Shown in pieces: positions 33,994-43,168 of a DNA stretch of 64,000 bases (the first letter of the stretch is position 1; each line of letters opens with the position of its first letter). The position numbers and the translations under genes are program-made. The notes beneath the pieces were generated by a model. The model was not told the DNA's origin. It saw only the letters and a program-made list of their open reading frames with translations, and searched no databases. Source of the DNA: Cryptosporangium aurantiacum (GTDB lineage: Bacteria; Actinomycetota; Actinomycetes; Mycobacteriales; Cryptosporangiaceae); the NCBI RefSeq assembly GCF_900143005.1, contig NZ_FRCS01000008.1:62001-126000 (forward strand), given 5' to 3'.

Positions 33994-35163
33994 ATGAGTC
34001 CTGGCGCGACGGGTGACGACGAAACCACGGAGACAGCCGAGCAGCCCTGGTCCCTACCGGTACCGCCGCCGGTCGAACCGATGCTCGCGAGCCCGGTGAA
34101 GGGCATCCCGGTGGACGAGGGCATGCACTACGAGCCCAAGTTCGACGGGTTCCGCTGCCTGATCTTCCGCGAGGGCGACCGGGTCGTGCTCGGCAGCCGC
34201 GGCGGTAAGGAGCTGCAGCGGTACTTCCCGGAGGTCGTCGAGGAATCGCTCACCGCGCTGCCGGAGCGGTGCGTCGTCGACGGCGAGCTGGTCGTGGTCA
34301 CCGACGAACGGCTCGACTTCGACGCGCTGGCGCAGCGCATCCACCCGGCGGCGTCCCGCATCCGCCTGCTGGCCGAGCAGACCCCGGCGCACTTCATCGC
34401 GTTCGACCTGCTCGCGGTCGGCGACGAGGCGCTGACCGAGATCGGCTACGCACGCCGCCGCGCCCGCCTGGCCGAGCTGTTCCCCGCCGACGGTGGCCCG
34501 GCCGGCCCGCGGACCCACCTGACGCCGGTGACCACCGACCCGGAGACCGCCCGCGAGTGGTTCGAGCAGTTCGAGGGGGCCGGGCTCGACGGCCTGATCT
34601 GCAAGGCCGCCGACGCTCCGTACGAGCCGGGCAAACGCACGATGCGCAAGGTGAAGCACGCGCGCACGGCCGACTGCGTGGTCGCGGGCTTCCGCTGGCA
34701 CAAGTCGGGTCCGGTCGTCGGCTCGCTGCTGCTCGGCATCTATGACGACGACGGTCACCTGCACCACGTCGGCGTCTCCGCGTCGTTCACCGCGAAACGA
34801 CGCCAGGAGCTCCTGGACGAGCTGGCTCCCTATCGAATGTCCGATCTCTCCGAACACCCGTGGGCCGCCTGGGCCGCGCAGACTCCCCCGACTCCCGGCG
34901 CCGAGCCCGCCCCCGGCGCCGACCCCACCCGGATGCCCGGCGCGCCCAGCCGGTGGACCGGGAAGAAGGACCTGTCGTGGGAGCCGCTGCGGCCAGAACT
35001 GGTCGTCGAGGTGGCCTACGACCACATGGAGGGGGACCGATTTCGGCATACCGCCCGCTTCGAGCGTTGGCGGCCCGACCGAGAACCCCGTTCATGCACT
35101 TATGCTCAGCTCGACCGTCCTGTCCGTTTTGATCTGGAACGCGTTCTGAAGGGTTCTCCGTGA
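33994..35163 (+). CDS. ligC: ATP-dependent DNA ligase, LigC-like
   Basis: A 389-residue ATP-dependent ligase with adenylation domain and OB fold. Motifs: I with Lys49 (YEPKFDGFR), Ia (GSRGGKELQRYF), III (FIAFDLLAVGD), IV (GLDGLICKAADAPYEPGKR) and V (RKVKHARTADCVVAGF). A Pro-rich insert (about 290-315) lies in the OB part. Size and features match mycobacterial LigC, which works in repair with stand-alone polymerases. A LigD-type polymerase is encoded 3.6 kb away, but no Ku gene is present. Its stop overlaps the next GTG. Confidence 0.9.
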   Translation: MSPGATGDDETTETAEQPWSLPVPPPVEPMLASPVKGIPVDEGMHYEPKFDGFRCLIFREGDRVVLGSRGGKELQRYFPEVVEESLTALPERCVVDGELVVVTDERLDFDALAQRIHPAASRIRLLAEQTPAHFIAFDLLAVGDEALTEIGYARRRARLAELFPADGGPAGPRTHLTPVTTDPETAREWFEQFEGAGLDGLICKAADAPYEPGKRTMRKVKHARTADCVVAGFRWHKSGPVVGSLLLGIYDDDGHLHHVGVSASFTAKRRQELLDELAPYRMSDLSEHPWAAWAAQTPPTPGAEPAPGADPTRMPGAPSRWTGKKDLSWEPLRPELVVEVAYDHMEGDRFRHTARFERWRPDREPRSCTYAQLDRPVRFDLERVLKGSP

Positions 35164-36737
35164 CGCTACGCCGCGCCCCCCGGCTCCCCCTCCTGATCCT
35201 GAGTCTTGTTGCCGCACTCGGGTTGTCCGCGTGCGGAGCGTCCAGCGCGGACGGTGAGTGGCGGTCGGTCCCGCGTGCGGAGTCGTCCGCACCGGCGCAG
35301 CCGAACCCGTCGGGTACCCCCGGGCAGACCACTGTGGCCTGGAAGGACTGCAAGGCGGAGATCGAGCGGTCGATCGGCACAACGCTGTCGGGCGTCCAGG
35401 TCGACTGTGGCGCGGTCAAGGTTCCGCAGAACTGGGCGAACCCCAGCGGCGACACGTTCGCGATCGCGCTGGTCCGCGTCCGCCGGCTGCAGCAGAAGAA
35501 CCGGATCGGCTCGCTCCTGGTCAACCCCGGCGGCCCCGGGGCGTCCGGTATCGAGCTGGCCGCGCAGACCCCGCTGTTCCTGCCCGGTGAGGTGCTCGAG
35601 CGCTTCGACATCGTCGGCTTCGACCCGCGCGGGGTCGGCCTGTCCGACCCGGTCGACTGCCTCTCGCCGGCCAGTAAGGACGCGGTGACCGCGGCCAACC
35701 CCGATCCGGAGCCGGCGGCCGAGTTCAACCAGCAGCTCGCGCTGTGGCGTTCCTCGATCAACCCGTGCGTCACCAAGTACGGCGCGAAGCTCGGGTACTA
35801 CAGCACCGAACAGACCGCCCGCGACATGGACGCGATCCGGGAGGCCGTCGGCGACAGCCGGATGACCTACCTCGGCTACTCCTACGGGACGCTGCTCGGC
35901 GCGGTCTACGCGCACCTGTTCCCGACCAAGGTGCGGGCGTTCGTCCTGGACGGTGCGGTCGACCCGAACCTCGACGGCATCACCGCCTCGGAGGGGCAGG
36001 CCGCCGGGTTCGAGAAGGCGTTCGACAACTTCGCGGCGGCGTGCCGGGCGAAGGGCAGCGGCTGCCCGATCGGCCCGGACGCCCGGCGGACGCTGCACAA
36101 CGTCCTGATCACCATCCAGAAGAAGCCGGTTCCCGGGGTGGGCGGCGAGCGGCGGACCGCGACCACCGGGCACGTCCTCTCGGCGGTGACCGCAGCGCTC
36201 TACGTCAAGGCGCAGTGGCCGACGATGGAGAAGGCGATCGCGGACATCTCCAAGGGCGACCCGACGACGGTGTTCTCGCTCAGCGACAGCTTCACCGGCC
36301 GGAACTCGGACGGCACGTACAACAACATGACCGACGCGTTCACCACGATCGGGTGCACCGACGAACGGAACCCGCCGACCATCGACGTCGTGCGGAAGCT
36401 GCAGACCGAGTGGCGGCGGAAGTACCCGCTGTTCGGTGCGCCGCTCGCGATGACGCTGCTGAGCTGCGCGGCGTGGCCCGGTTCGCACGACCCGTACCCG
36501 GTCGGCGCGGCGATCGGGGCGCCGCCGATCGTCGTCGTCGGCACCACCGGCGACCCGGCGACGCCGTACGCCAACACCGCGAAGCTCGCGAACGAGATCG
36601 GCACCGCCCACATCGTCACGTGGCAGGGCGAGGGGCACACCGCGTACCCGCAGACGAACTGCATCCGCGAGAACATCACCAACTACCTCATCACCACCGC
36701 CCCACCCCCGGACGGCCTCACCTGCCCTGCGAACTAG
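35160..36737 (+). CDS. Secreted lipoprotein hydrolase, TAP-like (tripeptidyl aminopeptidase family)
   Basis: The 525-residue protein has a lipoprotein signal peptide ending in the lipobox LSAC (Cys25), an alpha/beta-hydrolase core (LLVNPGGPGASGIELAAQTP, VGFDPRGVGLSD, nucleophile Ser in YLGYSYGTLLGAVYAHLFP near residue 240), and a C-terminal TAP-like domain (VVGTTGDPATPYANTAKLAN with Asp, WQGEGHTAYPQTNCIRENI with His). It probably cleaves N-terminal peptides or esters outside the cell. GTG 35160 overlaps the ligase stop. A very long hairpin follows. Confidence 0.9.
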   Translation: MTLRRAPRLPLLILSLVAALGLSACGASSADGEWRSVPRAESSAPAQPNPSGTPGQTTVAWKDCKAEIERSIGTTLSGVQVDCGAVKVPQNWANPSGDTFAIALVRVRRLQQKNRIGSLLVNPGGPGASGIELAAQTPLFLPGEVLERFDIVGFDPRGVGLSDPVDCLSPASKDAVTAANPDPEPAAEFNQQLALWRSSINPCVTKYGAKLGYYSTEQTARDMDAIREAVGDSRMTYLGYSYGTLLGAVYAHLFPTKVRAFVLDGAVDPNLDGITASEGQAAGFEKAFDNFAAACRAKGSGCPIGPDARRTLHNVLITIQKKPVPGVGGERRTATTGHVLSAVTAALYVKAQWPTMEKAIADISKGDPTTVFSLSDSFTGRNSDGTYNNMTDAFTTIGCTDERNPPTIDVVRKLQTEWRRKYPLFGAPLAMTLLSCAAWPGSHDPYPVGAAIGAPPIVVVGTTGDPATPYANTAKLANEIGTAHIVTWQGEGHTAYPQTNCIRENITNYLITTAPPPDGLTCPAN

Positions 36738-36767
36738 CGCCGCCAGGCGCGAGTGTTCTGACGTGGA

Positions 36768-36866
36768 GCCCGCTCAGGGCGGCGCTGACATCCGCGCGCG
36801 ACGACGCCGCGTATACCGTCATACTCAAGTCGTTGCGCGCGGCTGTCAGCGCCGCCCTGAGCGGGC
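36768..36866. terminator. Very long inverted repeat between convergent genes
   Basis: Two perfect 23-base arms (36768-36790 and 36844-36866) are continued inward by about 15 imperfect pairs, leaving a loop near 25 bases. Arms begin GCCCGCTCAGGG and end CCCTGAGCGGGC. It lies between genes ending at 36737 (+) and 36874 (-), so it is best read as a bidirectional terminator, though its size is unusual. Confidence 0.8.
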
Positions 36867-36873
36867 CGTGCAC

Positions 36874-37686
36874 TCAGAGGTGCGTCTGGATCCACGACGT
36901 GGTGAGAGCCGCAACTCTGTCGAGGCAGCCGGGTTCTTCGAAGAGGTGGGTTGCGCCGGGGACGATCTCGACACGCGCGAGGCCGCCGAGCGCGTCTGCG
37001 GCCTGGCGGTTCAGCTCCAGCACCGGATGGTCGAGCGCCCCTACCACCAGCAGCGTCGGCGCCGCCACGGTCGGGAGCCAACTGCTCGCGAGGTCGGGAC
37101 GTCCGCCCCGGCTCACCACCGCCCGCACCGTCTCCGGCCGCTGCGCGGCGGCGGCGAGCGCACCCGCCGCGCCGGTGCTGGCACCGAACAGCCCGAGCGG
37201 CAACCCCTGCGTCTCCGGGTGGTCCATCACCCAGCCGACGACGTCGTCGACCCGGCGGGCCAGCAGGTCGATGTCGAACCGCACCCGCCCGGTCCGCTGG
37301 TCCTCCTGCTCCTCGGCCGCGGTGAACAGGTCGACGAGCACCACGGCATAGCCGGCGCGGTAGAGCGCCTTCGCCACCTGCCGGTTCCGCGGGCTGTTCC
37401 GGGAGCTGCCGGACCCGTGCGCGAACAGCACCACACCCCGCGCGGAGTCGGGCCGGCCGAGTACCCCGGCCAGCTCCGCGTCGCTCACGCGCACCACGAC
37501 CTCGGTGACCCGTTCCTTGACGTCCGCGCGGTCGCTACCACCTGCGGCTGACCGGCCGGATCCACTCTGCGGGTGGCTGTGTGGGGACAGGGTTCGCTGC
37601 GGCCTGGTCAGTGGGGTTCGGGCCTGCTCGGGCATGCGCGCCTCCTCGAGGGCGGGTCGCACCGGAGTGCCGGTCGTACTGAGCAT
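36874..37686 (-). CDS. Alpha/beta hydrolase, dienelactone-hydrolase-like
   Basis: A 270-residue protein with a disordered N-terminal ~60 residues, then an alpha/beta-hydrolase: RGVVLFAHGSGSSRNSPRNR (oxyanion), nucleophile Ser in LPLGLFGASTGAAGALAAAA, acid in LLVVGALDHPVLELN and His in VPGATHLFEEPG. Similar domains occur fused to phosphoribosyltransferases. Substrate unknown. ATG 37686 may be too far upstream; a later start near residue 56 would leave only the enzyme. It lies 64 bases after the LigD-type polymerase gene, same strand. Confidence 0.82.
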   Translation of the reverse strand: MLSTTGTPVRPALEEARMPEQARTPLTRPQRTLSPHSHPQSGSGRSAAGGSDRADVKERVTEVVVRVSDAELAGVLGRPDSARGVVLFAHGSGSSRNSPRNRQVAKALYRAGYAVVLVDLFTAAEEQEDQRTGRVRFDIDLLARRVDDVVGWVMDHPETQGLPLGLFGASTGAAGALAAAAQRPETVRAVVSRGGRPDLASSWLPTVAAPTLLVVGALDHPVLELNRQAADALGGLARVEIVPGATHLFEEPGCLDRVAALTTSWIQTHL

Positions 37687-37750
37687 GACCCGCGGATGTG
37701 CTCCGCGTCACCATCCGGACGCGGAAAACAACCGGAGAGTGAGGCGGTGC

Positions 37751-38788
37751 TCAGCGCTTCCGAGCGCGGCTGGGCTGCACACGCATCGGCTCGCCCTCCA
37801 TCTTCGGGTAATTCGGGGGATAGGGAGCGTCGCCGAGGTCGTGGTCGCGGGCGTCCCGCTCCGACCACTCCAGCAGCGGCTCGATCCCGACCGCCACGTC
37901 GTCGATACCCGCGTGCAGGTCGCCCAGCTCGGCGAACCGGGGCGGCACCGTGCGGATCGTGAGGTCCTCGCTCTCGACGTCCGGCAGTTCGTCCCAGGTG
38001 ATCGGCGCCGAGACCAGCGCGCCGGGCCGGCCACGCAAGCTGTAGGCGCTGGCGATCGTCCGGTCGCGGGCGTTCTGGTTGAAGTCCACGAACACCCGCT
38101 CGCCCCGCTCCTCCTTCCACCACTTGGTGGTGGCCAGCTCGGGCACCCGCCGTTCCACCTCGCGCGCGAACGCCAGCGCCGCGCGGCGGACCTCGGTGAA
38201 CGTCCAGTCGGGCCGGATCCGGACGTAGATGTGGATGCCGCGGTTGCCGGACGTCTTCGGCCACCCCGCCCAGCCCAGCTCGGCGAGGATCTCCTGGACG
38301 ATGCCGCCGACCCGGCGGGCTTCCGCCAGGCCGGTGCCGGGCTGCGGATCGAGGTCGATGCGCAGCTCGTCGGGCTGTTCGGTGTTCGCTCGTCGCGAAT
38401 GCCACGGGTGGAATTCGACGGTCGACATCTGGACCGCCCACGCCACCGACGCCAGCTCGGTCACGCAGAGTTCGTCGGCCGCGCGGCCGCTCGGGAACCG
38501 GACCTGGACGCTCTGCACCCAGTCCGGCGCGCCCTTCGGCAGGCGCTTCTGGTAGATCTTCTCGCCCTCGACGCCGCCCGAGTACACACCGTCCGGGTAT
38601 CGGTGCAGCATGCAGGGCCGCTCTCGCAGCGCGCGCACGATGCCGTCGCCGACCGACAGGTAGTAGTTGACGATGTCGAGCTTGGTGACGTGCGGCTCGT
38701 CGAAGTAGACCCGATCGGGGTTGCTGATCCTCACCGCACGGTCACCAACGGTGACTTCGACCGCCGGTGACGCTGCTCGGGACGCCAT
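37751..38788 (-). CDS. LigD-type polymerase/primase domain protein
   Basis: A 345-residue stand-alone LigD polymerase domain (archaeo-eukaryotic primase superfamily): metal-binding DLD (145-147) in LRIDLDPQPGTGL, KTSGNRGIHIYVRI, FVDFNQNARDRTIASAYSLR and RPGALVSAPITWDEL. Such proteins (mycobacterial PolD1 type) add ribonucleotides in gap filling and end joining. Its likely partner is the LigC-like ligase at 34-35 kb. ATG 38788 (MASRAASPAV) was preferred to 38812. No Ku is in the window. Confidence 0.9.
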   Translation of the reverse strand: MASRAASPAVEVTVGDRAVRISNPDRVYFDEPHVTKLDIVNYYLSVGDGIVRALRERPCMLHRYPDGVYSGGVEGEKIYQKRLPKGAPDWVQSVQVRFPSGRAADELCVTELASVAWAVQMSTVEFHPWHSRRANTEQPDELRIDLDPQPGTGLAEARRVGGIVQEILAELGWAGWPKTSGNRGIHIYVRIRPDWTFTEVRRAALAFAREVERRVPELATTKWWKEERGERVFVDFNQNARDRTIASAYSLRGRPGALVSAPITWDELPDVESEDLTIRTVPPRFAELGDLHAGIDDVAVGIEPLLEWSERDARDHDLGDAPYPPNYPKMEGEPMRVQPSRARKR

Positions 38789-39105
38789 AACAGCACCGTA
38801 CCGCCGCCCCACTTAACTGGTGTCGAACCGGAGGATTCGGTGGTACGACTGTTCCCAACACATTTTCACAGCTGCCCCACATCGCCGCCCGCCGTCCCGG
38901 ATCCCCGGTGGACCCGCTGGCCCCGCGAAGCCGCCTGGCCAGGGCTGTGGGCGCGATCACGGCGTTTGGTCGGCACCGCTAACCCCCATACAGGCGCATG
39001 ATCAAGGAAAAGAAGTTGGTTTAGGCAACCTCATAGCTGAGGCTGCCGCAGAGCCCTCGTGACTCCACCGGGTCGCCACGGTGGGTGAACGGAAGGAAGT
39101 TGTCG
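38789..39105. other. 317-base divergent intergenic region
   Basis: It separates the polymerase-domain gene (-) from the cyclopropane synthase gene (+). No gene, strong hairpin or clear promoter was recognised. The stretch 38997-39040 is relatively AT-rich and is the likeliest place for the + strand promoter. Confidence 0.5.
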
Positions 39106-40452
39106 ATGAGTTACCTCGTTGCCGACCGCGCCACGGTCGCCGACCGGTTACGCCCTGTGATCACGACGATTTTCGGCACCGAGCCGCCCGTGCGCATCCG
39201 CGCCTGGGACGGCAGCACGATCGGTCCGGCCGAGCGGGACGGCGGTCCGACGTTGGTCGTCCGGAACCGCCGAGCCCTGCGGCGGTTGGTGTGGTCCCCG
39301 AACGAGGTGGGCATGGCCCGCGCGTTCGTCGCCGGGGACTTAGCCGTCGAAGGCGATTTCATCGCCGCGCTCGACCAGATGCTGCACCTGTTCGACTCGA
39401 CCAACGGCATGCACCTGACGAGCCAGGACAAGCGGACGATCGTCGCGTCGGCGCTCCGGCTCGGCGCGATCGGCAGCAACCCGCCGCCCCCGCCGGAGGA
39501 GATGCGGCCGACCAGCGGCCTGCTGCACAGCGTCCGCCGGGACGCCGCGGCGATCGGCCACCACTACAACGTCGGCAACGAGTTCTACCGGCTGGTGCTC
39601 GGCGAGTCGATGACGTACTCGTGCGCCTACTGGCCCGAGCTCGACGACCCGGCCGCCACCACGACGCTCGAGCAGGCCCAGCGGAACAAGGTCGAGCTGA
39701 TCGCCCGCAAGCTGGGCCTGAAGCCGGGCATGCGGCTGCTCGACGTGGGGTGCGGCTGGGGCACGATGGCGATCCACGCCGCCCGCGAGTACGGCGTCCA
39801 CGTCGTCGGCGTCACGAACTCGCACGAGCAAGCAGTCGGCGCGGCGAAGCGCGCCGCCGCCGCAGGCGTCGGAGACCTGGTCGAGATCCGCGAGCAGGAC
39901 TACCGCGACATCGATGACGGTCCGTACGACGCGATCTCCAGCATCGGCATGGCCGAGCACGTCGGCACCGACCAGTGGCACACCTACGCGAGCCTGCTCT
40001 ACGGCCTGCTCAAGCCCGGCGGCCGGTTGCTCAGCCACCAGATCACGCAGCCGCCGACCGTCACCGAGAAGATCGAGTCGCACCGGAAGGGCAAGACCGA
40101 GCGGACGTTCATCACCGCGTACGTCTTCCCGGACGGCGAACTGCAGTCGTCCGGCTGGATCTCCGACCAGTTGGAGAGCGCCGGGTTCGAGGTCCGTGAC
40201 GTCGAGTCGCTGCGCGAGCACTACGGGAAGACGCTGCGGGCCTGGGTGACCAATCTGGAAGACCACTGGGCCGAGGCGGTCCAGCTGAGCAGCGTCGGCC
40301 GGGCCCGGGTGTGGCGCCTCTACATGGCCGGCTCCGCGCTGGCGTTCGAGCGCAACCGGATCTCGATCCACCAGGTGCTCGCCGTCCGTCCGGATCGGAA
40401 GGGCCACAGCCTGATGCCCCCGACCCGGGCGTCGTACGCGACGGTGGATTGA
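39106..40452 (+). CDS. cfa: Cyclopropane-fatty-acyl-phospholipid synthase family methyltransferase
   Basis: The 448-residue protein has an N-terminal SCP2-like/lipid part (AFVAGDLAVEGDFIAALDQM), then the SAM methyltransferase: HHYNVGNEFYRLVLGESMTY, SCAYWPELDDP, RLLDVGCGWGTMAIHAAREY, ISSIGMAEHVGTDQWHTYAS and YVFPDGELQSSGWI. It transfers a methylene to membrane phospholipid double bonds. ATG 39106 has a GGAAGGAAG ribosome site. Two hairpins follow, one spanning the stop. Confidence 0.93.
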   Translation: MSYLVADRATVADRLRPVITTIFGTEPPVRIRAWDGSTIGPAERDGGPTLVVRNRRALRRLVWSPNEVGMARAFVAGDLAVEGDFIAALDQMLHLFDSTNGMHLTSQDKRTIVASALRLGAIGSNPPPPPEEMRPTSGLLHSVRRDAAAIGHHYNVGNEFYRLVLGESMTYSCAYWPELDDPAATTTLEQAQRNKVELIARKLGLKPGMRLLDVGCGWGTMAIHAAREYGVHVVGVTNSHEQAVGAAKRAAAAGVGDLVEIREQDYRDIDDGPYDAISSIGMAEHVGTDQWHTYASLLYGLLKPGGRLLSHQITQPPTVTEKIESHRKGKTERTFITAYVFPDGELQSSGWISDQLESAGFEVRDVESLREHYGKTLRAWVTNLEDHWAEAVQLSSVGRARVWRLYMAGSALAFERNRISIHQVLAVRPDRKGHSLMPPTRASYATVD

Positions 40453-40498
40453 TCCACCGTTCGGCCGACCCGCGGGTGGGCGGCTCGTACGCCCACCC
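40441..40498. terminator. Double hairpin after cfa
   Basis: First, ACGGTGGAT / ATCCACCGT (40441-40460) spans the cfa stop with a 2-base centre. Second, GGGTGGGCG / CGCCCACCC (40474-40498) has a 7-base loop. Confidence 0.7.
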
Positions 40499-40533
40499 CC
40501 GCCCGGTGGGATCCGCAGGTAGCGTGTGCGCTC

Positions 40534-43149
40534 GTGGGACGCAATCGGACGCAGGGGAGGCATGTACATCGGGTACGGCATGTGCGCACGACGCGTCCCC
40601 AGCGACACGTACGCCGCAGTGAGCTGGCCAAGCTGTTACGGCGGCCGTCGTTCTACCTCCCCTCGGCGGTCCCCGCCCTGCTCGTCGCGATCGCGCTGAC
40701 CGCGACCGCCACGTCCTCGACGGTCGGCACCTCCGGCCGCCCCCCCGACATCGTGATCAGCCAGGTCTACGGCGGCGGCGGCGAGCCTGGCTCGATCTGG
40801 ACCGCGGACTTCGTCGAGCTGACCAACCGCGGCGACGAACCGGTCGACGTGACCGGCTGGAGCGTGCAGTTCGCCCCGCCGCGCGAGCGCTCCTGGGGCC
40901 TCACCCGGTTGTCCGGCCGGATCCCGGCGGGCGGGCGGTTCCTGATCGCCGAGTCGACGGGCCGCAGCGGCACGACCCGGTTACCGGAGCCCGACGTCAC
41001 CGGCACCCTCGACCTGGGCTCCACCAGCGGAAAGGTCGCGCTGGTCCACGACTCGTCGCCGCTGCGCTGCGTCGCGAGCTGCACCACGGTCGAGGGCGTC
41101 CGCGACTTCGTCGGCTACGGCAGCGTCGACGACTCCGAGGGACGCCCGGCACCGGCGCTCTCCCCCACCACCGCCGTGGTCCGGCGGGACATCAAGGTCC
41201 CGAGCGGCGGCCAGAGCGCGTCGAGTATCGAGGACGACCCCGGTGGCCCGGCGGGGGTGGAGGGCGGCCCGGACCCGGCTGACGGCGTCTCCGGGCTGAC
41301 CACCGAGGGTGGCGTCGACACCGACAACAACGCGGCCGACTTCGCGGTCGCGACGCCGGCTCCTCCCGGCGGGCACGGCGACTCGGCGGGCAAGACCGCT
41401 CGGATCGCTGATATCCAGGGCAAATCTCACATGTCGCCGCTCGCCGGCCGGCTGGTGACCGCGGTTCCCGGCGTGGTCACCGGGGTCGGGCGAACCGGCT
41501 TCTGGATGCAGGATCCCGTTCCCGACAACAATCCGGCGACCAGCGACGGGCTGTTCGTCTTCACCGGCACCGCGCCGCGCGTCCAGAGTGGTGACACGGT
41601 CCGGGTGGCAGGGACCGTCACCGAGTACCGGCCGGGAGGCGCCGTAGGCGGCGACAACCTGACCACCACCGAGCTCATCCGGCCGACGGTCTCGGTCGCC
41701 ACCGGCGCCGCGCGGCGACCGATCCCGGTGCTGATCGGCCCTGGCGGCCGGGTGCCACCCACCCAGGTCCGCACCGATGCCCCCGGCGACGTCGAGACCG
41801 CCAGGATGTTCGCACCGGCCACCAACGCACTGGACTTCTACGAGTCGCTCGAAGGCATGCTGGTTCGCGTCGTCGAACCGGTCGTGGTGGGGCCGACCAG
41901 CGTGAACGGCCAGCTGCCGGTGCTGCCCAGCGGTGTCGGGTCACCGCGCACGGCACGCGGCGGGCTACGCCTCACCCCCACCGATCCGAACACCGAACGG
42001 GTCCTGCTCGACGACCTGCTCGCGCCGTTGCCGGTGGCGAACGTCGGCGACCGGCTGCGCGGCGCGATCGACGGCGTCCTCGACTACGGCCGCGGTGACT
42101 ACCGCGTCGAGGTGCTGGCGACACCCGGGATCGTCGGCAGCAAGATCGCTCCGGAGACCGCCCGGCCGGCTGCACCGACCGACCTCACGGTCTCCAGCAT
42201 CAACGTCACCACGGTCAACCCGACCGGCGAGACGACCCGCGTGCGCCAGCTCGCCGCGACGGTGGTGCGAGGGTTGCGGTCCCCGGACATCGTGTCGGTC
42301 GAAGAGATGCCGGACGATGACGGACGCGCCTCCGACTCGCAGGTCGACGCCGAGCAGGGCTGGAAAGCGCTCATCGACACGATCCGGGCAGCGGGCGGCC
42401 CGCGCTACGACTACCGGCAGATCGACCCGGTGAGCGGGAAGGACGGCTCCGGACCGGAGAACCGGCGGCTGGGCTTCCTCTTCAACCCCGCGCGAGTGAC
42501 GTTCGTCGACCGCGGTGCCCCGGACGCGATCACGGCCACTCAGGTGACGTCGCTCGACGGCAAGACCGGGCTGACGCTGTCGCCGGGACGGGTCGACGCC
42601 GCCAGCCCGGCGTTCAAGGACGCCAGGAAGTCGCTGGCGGGCGAGTTCCGCTTCCGCGGGCAGACCGTGTTCGTGATCGGGAACCACTTCGTCACCGGGC
42701 GTGGTGACGAGCCGCTCTTCGGACGGCACCAACCCCCACAGCGGACGTCCGAACAGCAGCGTGGCAGCCAGGCCTCGGTCGTCCGCTCGTTCGTCGACGC
42801 GCTGCTGGCCGCCGATCCGAACGCCGCTGTCGTGGTCGTCGGTGGCATCGCCGACGCGGAGAACACGCCGACGCTGGGGCTGCTGACCGCGGGCGGCGGG
42901 CTGCTGGACCCGACCGCGACGCTGAACCCCGCCGACCGGTACAGCATGGTCCTGGAGGGCAACGCGGTGCTGCTCGACCACGTGCTGGTCAGCCGCGCGC
43001 TGAAGGGCACGGCGGTCGACGTCGTCCACGCACAGAGCGAGTTCGCGGCGCGCTGGTCGGACCACGATCCGGTGGTGGGTCACGTGCGGCTCCCGGCCGG
43101 ACCACCGCAGCCGGAGAGCTCATCGTCTCCCGAGTCGGCCACCCCCTGA
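40534..43149 (+). CDS. Secreted lamin-tail / endonuclease-exonuclease-phosphatase protein with altered active site
   Basis: An 871-residue exported protein: basic start and signal-type hydrophobic segment (about 42-62), lamin-tail domain (about 68-190: VISQVYGGGGEPGSIWTADF), an OB-like region (about 290-530) and a C-terminal EEP nuclease domain (about 548-855: VEEMPDDDGRASDSQ, FVIGNHFVTGRGDEP, ARWSDHDPVVGHVRL), as in ExeM/NucH extracellular nucleases. The usual catalytic GDFNA block is VVVVGGIADAENTP here, so the Asp-x-Asn pair is shifted or lost and activity is doubtful. Start is uncertain: GTG 40534 or GTG 40582; a GGGGAGG site lies at 40554-40560. Confidence 0.85.
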   Translation: MGRNRTQGRHVHRVRHVRTTRPQRHVRRSELAKLLRRPSFYLPSAVPALLVAIALTATATSSTVGTSGRPPDIVISQVYGGGGEPGSIWTADFVELTNRGDEPVDVTGWSVQFAPPRERSWGLTRLSGRIPAGGRFLIAESTGRSGTTRLPEPDVTGTLDLGSTSGKVALVHDSSPLRCVASCTTVEGVRDFVGYGSVDDSEGRPAPALSPTTAVVRRDIKVPSGGQSASSIEDDPGGPAGVEGGPDPADGVSGLTTEGGVDTDNNAADFAVATPAPPGGHGDSAGKTARIADIQGKSHMSPLAGRLVTAVPGVVTGVGRTGFWMQDPVPDNNPATSDGLFVFTGTAPRVQSGDTVRVAGTVTEYRPGGAVGGDNLTTTELIRPTVSVATGAARRPIPVLIGPGGRVPPTQVRTDAPGDVETARMFAPATNALDFYESLEGMLVRVVEPVVVGPTSVNGQLPVLPSGVGSPRTARGGLRLTPTDPNTERVLLDDLLAPLPVANVGDRLRGAIDGVLDYGRGDYRVEVLATPGIVGSKIAPETARPAAPTDLTVSSINVTTVNPTGETTRVRQLAATVVRGLRSPDIVSVEEMPDDDGRASDSQVDAEQGWKALIDTIRAAGGPRYDYRQIDPVSGKDGSGPENRRLGFLFNPARVTFVDRGAPDAITATQVTSLDGKTGLTLSPGRVDAASPAFKDARKSLAGEFRFRGQTVFVIGNHFVTGRGDEPLFGRHQPPQRTSEQQRGSQASVVRSFVDALLAADPNAAVVVVGGIADAENTPTLGLLTAGGGLLDPTATLNPADRYSMVLEGNAVLLDHVLVSRALKGTAVDVVHAQSEFAARWSDHDPVVGHVRLPAGPPQPESSSSPESATP

Positions 43150-43168
43150 CCGAGGTACGGTTGTAGGC

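Noticed and set aside
39013-39040. TTGGTTTAGGCAACCTCAT as an iron-regulator (IdeR/DtxR) box
   Set aside because: The half-sites align only with a one-base gap and the neighbouring gene has no iron link.
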